Shown here: positions 58,839 to 64,000 of the stretch, in pieces
Numbering within the stretch: the first letter of the stretch is position 1
Layout of the letters: the number at the start of each line of letters is the position of its first letter
NCBI GenBank assembly: GCA_021014325.1
Contig: JAJGQC010000607.1
Span: forward strand, 1 to 64,000
DNA from: Plazaster borealis
Taxonomy: Eukaryota > Echinodermata > Asteroidea > Forcipulatida > Labidiasteridae
Length of the DNA: 64,000 nt
Direction of reading: 5' to 3'
Made by a program: the position numbers and the translations under genes
The notes under the pieces: generated by a model
Databases searched by the model: none
The model's input: only the letters and a program-made list of their open reading frames with translations
Told to the model about the DNA's origin: nothing

Positions 58839-61070
58839 TCAACATAATTCAGGCTTTCTCAATTTTGACTTTGCCCGAAGGTTCAGACTGTTCACCTTAT
58901 TTCTCAACTCAGTCCATGTTTTGGACCTTAGGAGATCCCCAGCTCTCTTTAGGATGACAAGACATAGAGATTTCCCTGGTACTCTTCTTGTCTTTAGAAG
59001 GGCCCTAATCTCATGTTGTGCGAGAATGAATTGTTGCTGCTCTTTGCTCCATTTATTATACATTCTTTGCTTACTCTGTGTTTCAGTTTTCCGTTTTTTG
59101 GGTAGTAGCTCTGGTGTTGGAGTAATTGTGGAACATCCATTCTCATTCTCACTTTCACTTTCCTCTTCAACATGTGTTACGGGTGATGTTTCATCCAACT
59201 CAACATCATTCAGGGACTTTCCTTTAAACTCTGCTGTTTTGCCCTGTTGGGCCAAGTCCAACAACTTGCTCATCTTTGCCAGAAGAATGGTTTCTTGTGG
59301 CAGTCGATAATATTCTCTGTGTATTGCAATATCGTGGCCCATATGATTTGCAAGCTGTTCTAGCTCGTTTTCCTTTAAATCAAGGAGTTGTGATAGCGTT
59401 GCTAGGTGTTTACGTAGCTTGGTGCATCTAATGTTCTCTGGGTGCTTTAATTTAGGTACTGCCACTGAGGCAAGCTGTGAAAGGACTTGGTAACCCCTCA
59501 GTGGTGTTGATGCTTCCTCATCTACACGGGAAAAGATGAAGTGTTTTGTGTTGTTGTACTTCGCGAGTAAATCCATGCTCTCTTTCAAATTTGGTGGCAA
59601 CAGAATCGGTACCCCTCTCCCTCTTTTTCCACGCACCATGATGAGACGGAGTCTTCTTAGTGCAATTTTTTCAGGTGGTGTTAGAGACTGTCTTACTTCA
59701 TCGTGTACTGGTCTTTGGCTGGCCATACCATCCTTGTATTGCTCAACAGTCAGGTATTCCACCTCCTTTGGTCTTCTCCTGTTATATAGGATGACTTGTG
59801 ATAGTGTAACACGAGCGAGGTCAGTGTACAACGACGAAGACATACCATTTTCTTTAGCTTTAGATTTCAAGGTGGCTTCTTGTTTGTTCAGGAATGCAGT
59901 GAAGCTAACACAATCCTCAGTCAGTGGTAGGATCTGGGGCTTCTTCCATGCTCTCTCCTGACGCTGGCCCTGAGCAGATGCAGAAACAAGTACCCTCCAA
60001 TCTGTCTTCATCATATGGAAAAAGTCGTCTACTTTGGAGACATCTGTTCGCGATTGCAATCTTATATAAACATTTTTCACAACCATCGCTAGATCCATGA
60101 TAGCAAATCCAACCCTTAATGCAGTAGAGTACGCTTTGTGTGACTGGTGAGTATCGTCATAGCCTGACACTGTCAGTGCACTCTTCACAACAACATCAAA
60201 ATACAATGGATCAATTAAATCACGGGCTCGTACAATCTTACAATTTAGACCTCTGGCAATGCTTAACACTTTCCCTAAAGTTCTCATTTTCTCTCTTGAC
60301 TTGTCGCCTCTTCTGTTTGAGTTACTTTTGCCGAGAACACTGCTTCCTACTTGAAGTATGTCTTGGTCGTTTTTGGAAATACGGGACACATTGTCACTTT
60401 TCATGTCTTGTAGAACTGACCTTAGTTGGACAGAAGTACTAAATCTGCTGGGAATCATACTTCTTCCTTGTTTGACATGATTAGTGGTAAATTTGGACTT
60501 AGTATTCGGACGAAAGGGACAGACATGTTTATGTTTCCAGAGTGTCTGGCTATGAAAGTAGCCAACACATGTACTGCATGGGACATAGTCGTTAACAGTG
60601 TGTTTACCTTTGGTATTGTCACTTGGCCTTTTTCGAACGACCATATCATTTGATTTATCATGAAGGACCAAAATGTTGTGTTCATGGTTCCCCAAGTTTA
60701 TTATTTTCTGCCATTTTTGTCTTTTTAGTTTTGTTTGCTCTTTTGGCACAGACATAGCCTCTAAAACAAGAGTTTCTTCAGGGTGAGTTCTTCGGCAGTG
60801 CCGAGCAAGTTTTACCTGCCGTTTACCACAAAAAATACAATAATTGTATTTATTAGCATTCAAGTTAACATCTAATACAAAAGTGTTGAGTACAGGGGCT
60901 GATACATCAGCTTGGTTGTTCTCACATGTATCTCCAGTACGTTCAGGTACACTTATGTTGAAATCAGTTACGTCTTCATCCTCACTAGTGTCTGAGCTGT
61001 ATTGTGAAGGCTTATAGTCACTGTCATCACTATCCTCATCAAATGGTGTATGGATGTCATTCACTTCACG
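58839..61070 (-). CDS. Main exon: zinc finger / tyrosine recombinase-like / SANT-like protein
   Basis: An acceptor (atatttttatttgcattag) precedes CGTGAAGTG; the frame runs 743 codons to TGA at 58841-58839. An in-frame stop lies right before the acceptor and no ATG opens the frame, so it is a 3' terminal exon. Order: acidic region (DEDSDDSDYKPSQYSSDTSED), C2H2-type finger at about 76-94 (YCIFCGKRQVKLARH), CxxC...H finger at about 160-180, recombinase-like domain with YNRRRPKEV (Arg I), VRGKRGRGVPILLPP (Lys hairpin), TKLRKHLAT (box II, Thr for His), NHMGHDIAIHREYY (His and Tyr), then PKKRKTE (NLS-like) and a SANT-like end WSKEQQQFI...KTWTELRNKV. It is the paralogue of 38257-40546 plus 35791-35990, but here the SANT end is not split by introns. 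Confidence 0.85.
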   Translation of the reverse strand, partial: REVNDIHTPFDEDSDDSDYKPSQYSSDTSEDEDVTDFNISVPERTGDTCENNQADVSAPVLNTFVLDVNLNANKYNYCIFCGKRQVKLARHCRRTHPEETLVLEAMSVPKEQTKLKRQKWQKIINLGNHEHNILVLHDKSNDMVVRKRPSDNTKGKHTVNDYVPCSTCVGYFHSQTLWKHKHVCPFRPNTKSKFTTNHVKQGRSMIPSRFSTSVQLRSVLQDMKSDNVSRISKNDQDILQVGSSVLGKSNSNRRGDKSREKMRTLGKVLSIARGLNCKIVRARDLIDPLYFDVVVKSALTVSGYDDTHQSHKAYSTALRVGFAIMDLAMVVKNVYIRLQSRTDVSKVDDFFHMMKTDWRVLVSASAQGQRQERAWKKPQILPLTEDCVSFTAFLNKQEATLKSKAKENGMSSSLYTDLARVTLSQVILYNRRRPKEVEYLTVEQYKDGMASQRPVHDEVRQSLTPPEKIALRRLRLIMVRGKRGRGVPILLPPNLKESMDLLAKYNNTKHFIFSRVDEEASTPLRGYQVLSQLASVAVPKLKHPENIRCTKLRKHLATLSQLLDLKENELEQLANHMGHDIAIHREYYRLPQETILLAKMSKLLDLAQQGKTAEFKGKSLNDVELDETSPVTHVEEESESENENGCSTITPTPELLPKKRKTETQSKQRMYNKWSKEQQQFILAQHEIRALLKTRRVPGKSLCLVILKRAGDLLRSKTWTELRNKVNSLNLRAKSKLRKPELC

Positions 61071-61164
61071 CTAATGCAAATAAAAATATATATTTTTCCA
61101 TTTACTACTTTGTAATGCATCATAGCCTTAAACTATCTGGAATAGGAGGAAAATAAAAATTAAA

Positions 61165-62205
61165 ACCTGTTTGGTCAGAGGTACAATTTGAGGCTCTTTA
61201 GATATTCTTTGCTTTTATACAGTAACAGTCCGAGAGGATATAGCCAGTTCTGGTTGTATGCTCTTGATATAGAGGGTGTCAAAGGGGGAACAAACTATGC
61301 TGGAATCATAATCTGACAGCAGGGCATGTAATGATGATCAACTAAGATGTTGTGCAGCAGCTCGAGTTGTATTTTGAGTGGCAAAATAATAGTGTATTCC
61401 GACATCTATGGTGGACACAGGCAGTGGCGCAAGTGGGGTATATTTGCAAGGGAGGGCATTTAATTTCCTAACTGTTTTCCTTCTCTAATTTCTGAGCAGT
61501 CATACTCTGATATACATGTACATGATTAAGTGCTGTAGAATCAGTGCTGTACAAGTCATGGAAAGCAAAGAACCATAAACCTCAGGTGGGGCTGGAACAA
61601 AACTTTTTCTTTACTGCTAGACCAACAAAATCGCAGTTTATAATGTGCATTTATAATATGACAGTAGGTATATTCAGGCCTGTGAGTGGACCCAACAGTA
61701 CATGATGTAAGAATGATCGTGGAACACCAAGTGAGCGCGCCACGTATTTACGTATTGTAGTTGAACAATATTGTTGCCAAGCTTAAATAAGGCATGCCAA
61801 GCTTAAATAAGGCCAAAAAATATATACATATATCTATTTTTTATTTTTTTTAAATCGGCATGGTCAATGAATAAGCGGATATTCCGCTTTAAAGCGGAGA
61901 TTTCAGTCCTGTATAATCCATGATTTCCAAAAATGAGCGTGCGCTCCAAAATTTCTAATTTTATGCATCTGATACTGTTGCTTTGCCAAAATAAGGGGCG
62001 TGTGCCGGGTGCCCCCCCCCCCACAATCTGCGCAGGTTGTTTGGGTCCAACCAAAGTGATTGTGGATATCATTCATCAGGATTGGAGAGCACTCAGTTAC
62101 AGTGAAGGATATGCATTTTCATTTGTGGATTTTGTGAGATTTTTCCCAGTAAGGGATGAATTGAATTTTCTGATATTTTTAATCATTGGACAAATCTAGA
62201 TGTTC
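61165..62205 (-). repeat. Right arm of the large inverted duplication
   Basis: Inverse copy of 53865-54720 with indels. It lies inside the intron between 61070 and 62890, so it does not delimit the gene as a transposon end would. A direct copy of 61500-61720 ends the window (63795-64000). Confidence 0.8.
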
Positions 62206-62265
62206 ATTTTCCAAGGAAACAAATGATCGGATATAGAAATGACAGATATCATCTACAATACAAAT

Positions 62266-62845
62266 GGGTCATTCCATGAAGGTGGGACACAATTTGTGAA
62301 ATTGTTCAATATTATTTTTGTTAAACAAATGTTGACTAATTTATGTTTATCAATCATCACATTTTATTTGGGTGTAATTGAAAGTATTTCAGAAGGTTTC
62401 AAGTCCGTCCCACACCATCTTACCTGACAATCTTAAAAATTCAAGGTAACGATGTAACAGGGACACCATGCCTGCAGTACAAATTTTTCAATAGTATGGA
62501 AGTAATAAACAAATTTACAATGTTCAACAGAAACTTGATGCCAAATCCTAACTTCCTTCATGGCTATTAACGTACACATGGATGAGAAAATTAAGGATAT
62601 ATGTCACAATGTAACAAAACACCAAATGTCACACCTATGGTGTACCCGTTACATCAGTGCAGGCACTGTATCACATCTATTTTACACCACAGTAATCAAG
62701 TAAAACCTTTTTATGATTCCTGTTTGGTGTTATTTATACTATGTAAAGCAAGATTGACCAAGTAGACTAGTGAAGTGGTAAAAAAGCTTCATAGGTGGTA
62801 ACGATGTAACAGTGTCCCAAGTGTTCCACCTTCATGAAATGACCC
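62266..62845. mobile_element. 580-bp MITE, GGGTC ends, AAAT TSD
   Basis: Starts gggtcattccatgaaggtgg and ends in the inverse (ccaccttcatgaaatgaccc). aaat flanks it at 62262-62265 and 62846-62849. Inside, gtaacgatgtaacag and gtcacacctatggtgt motifs echo the gttacagtgtg/gacaccggtgtc motifs of 55815-56805. It is in an intron, 45 bases from exon 62890-62966. Confidence 0.8.
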
Positions 62846-62889
62846 AAATACACAATTCCATGGACCCATGCCCTGCCCTCTCATCTTAC

Positions 62890-62966
62890 ATGTTCTGTTG
62901 CCTTTTCTGAACTGCATAGTGGTTGACCAGTGTCACCGTCATCTTTAGAAGACAAAGACGACCCAA
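62890..62966 (-). CDS. Upstream exon of the second recombinase-like gene
   Basis: 77 bases between tttgtttag and GAACAT/GTAAGA, phase 1 in, phase 0 out. Encodes GSSLSSKDDGDTG and then QPLCSSEKATEH, and joins in frame to REVNDIHTPFDED of the main exon. Confidence 0.6.
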
Positions 62967-63274
62967 CTAAACAAAACAAAAGATAAAGTAATGAATTAAT
63001 AATTTTAAAAATAATTTTAAGGGAATTTTACAATCCAAGAACTAATTAGAAACAAACTTTGAAAGAATGACAAACTTGGAAATAAGGGGAGTTGGCACTA
63101 CCTACAGACTTAAAGATAAAACATGTAAATGATTTTATTGTCCAGTAGATACAAGAATGGATTTGGTTAAAGAATCATGAAATATAATACACATACCAGA
63201 CACTCATTGGAATGTTCAGGTTTTCAAATGACTGCAATGATACAATAGGAACCAAACAATTCTGTATCACTTAC

Positions 63275-63349
63275 AACTTGTTCCAGGATTATCAGCCATT
63301 TGTTCATGGTCACTCTCATCACATAAACTTGCCATGTTCACATCAGTCC
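63275..63349 (-). CDS. First recognised exon of the second recombinase-like gene
   Basis: 75 bases between gaattcag and ACAAGTT/GTAAGT, leaving one base that completes a Phe codon with exon 62966. An ATG at 63335-63333 could open the protein (MASLCDESDHEQMADN); then the product would be 789 residues. Because the exon itself begins in an open, phase-consistent frame, the true start could also lie beyond 64000, perhaps in Tudor-coding exons as in the paralogue. Confidence 0.5.
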
Positions 63350-63475
63350 CTGAATTCTGGTTCACAAAAACAAATGATTAATTGAAAAGGAGATTTCTAT
63401 TGCATGTTTACCATTATTTATCAAGATAAAATAAGACTGTTATTAAAATTTGAACATTTCTAAGAAAGTATAGAT

Positions 63476-63660
63476 GGGTCATTCTGTGTCAAATCAACCC
63501 TTGGTCCCTGCATGACCCTTTCAGATTTTGATGAAACTCCATCATAATGATCCATTGAGTAAAAATGAACAAACACAAAAATAGCCTCATTTGACGTTCC
63601 CGAGACATGGCCTCCTGCAATTTGCTCAAAACCTGTCTCGTGGTCGCGAGTCATAAAAAT
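63476..63660. mobile_element. Solo GGGTC-family end
   Basis: gggtcattctgtgtcaaatc resembles the termini at 55815 and 62266. No matching inverted end is found before the window stops, so the copy is truncated or its limits are unclear. Confidence 0.35.
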
Positions 63661-63664
63661 GCAT

Positions 63665-64000
63665 GGGGCAGGGGTAACATAGTTTACAATTATATCAACA
63701 AGATACTTCTCTACATTTGTCTAAAAGTATACAAAAGATCTTTTGACTGCGGACAGATTATGTTAAGTATTATCTGTTAAGTATTCTCATACTCTGATAT
63801 ACATGTACATGATTAAGTGCTGTAGAATCAGTGCTGTACAAGTCATGTAAAGCAAAGAACCATAAACCTCAGGTGGGGCTGGAACAAAACTTTTTCTTTA
63901 CTGCTAGACCAATAAAATCGCAGTTTATAATGTGCATTTATAATATGACAGTAGGTATAATCAGGCCTGTGAGTGGACCCAACACTACATGATGTAAGAA
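63665..64000 (-). repeat. Third copy of the inverted-duplication repeat
   Basis: 63670-63800 is the inverse of 54200-54345 (gtatacaaaagatcttttgac, gcggacagattatgttaagt). 63795-64000 is a direct copy of 61500-61720. It continues beyond the window. Confidence 0.75.

Noticed and set aside
53865..62205. A single large TIR transposon carrying the recombinase-like gene, with the 1-kb inverted repeats as its ends
   Set aside because: Two phase-consistent upstream exons of the gene lie outside the right arm, and a third repeat copy at the window end shows the arms are dispersed repeats.

Overview
This window is eukaryotic, intron-bearing, repeat-rich DNA. CR1/L2-type LINE fragments, tRNA-derived SINEs, many small TIR elements, long satellites and split genes with GT/AG junctions fit a marine invertebrate (echinoderm, hemichordate, cephalochordate or similar). 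The species cannot be fixed from sequence alone. There are no operons, CRISPR arrays or bacterial genes.

Layout: (1) 1-5.3 kb holds old dispersed repeats, a decayed integrase-core pseudogene (about 1.06-1.75 kb), one orphan host-like exon on the minus strand (2583-2700) and a hairpin-bearing element with stray copies of the satellite monomer. (2) 5.33-29.28 kb is one very long satellite with a 41-bp monomer. It is partly organised into about 2.35-kb higher-order repeats and is interrupted by seven insertions: two elements with 9-bp target duplications, a two-copy hairpin MITE, two 5'-truncated CR1/L2-like LINEs, and a 1.49-kb element with a TA duplication whose empty sites survive elsewhere in the array. 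(3) 29.3-35.8 kb holds SINEs, a 145-bp triplication, an 82-bp minisatellite and a 595/235-bp tandem repeat. (4) 35.8-45.85 kb, minus strand, holds a gene that I assemble from ten phase-consistent exons (1350 codons). It would encode two Tudor-like domains, a 12 x 28-residue repeat, two C2H2/CCHC fingers, a tyrosine-recombinase-like domain and a C-terminal SANT/Myb-like module. (5) 46.8-47.1 kb, minus strand, is a terminal exon for a small single-pass membrane protein. (6) 48-53.1 kb holds a perfect fold-back element with a 9/10-bp target duplication, another TIR element and dispersed repeats. (7) 53.86-64 kb, minus strand, holds a paralogous gene (zinc fingers, tyrosine recombinase-like domain, SANT-like end) with at least three exons, an 18-copy 162-bp array next to its 3' end, two palindromic MITEs sharing a GGGTC-WTTCCAT terminus and 4-bp A/T target duplications, and an inverted duplication of about 1 kb placed partly inside an intron.

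The most interesting content is the pair of tyrosine-recombinase-like/SANT genes. In the first, a three-exon block (Tudor exon a, Tudor exon b, N-terminal exon) is tandemly duplicated as a phase 0-0 module, and the duplicate carries an in-frame 84-bp minisatellite. Both genes keep an Arg-Lys-Arg-His-Tyr constellation but have Thr where the box II His is expected. That suggests a Crypton-like recombinase lineage that is either domesticated or still mobile. Most long open frames between 5.3 and 29 kb are satellite artefacts and are not annotated as genes.
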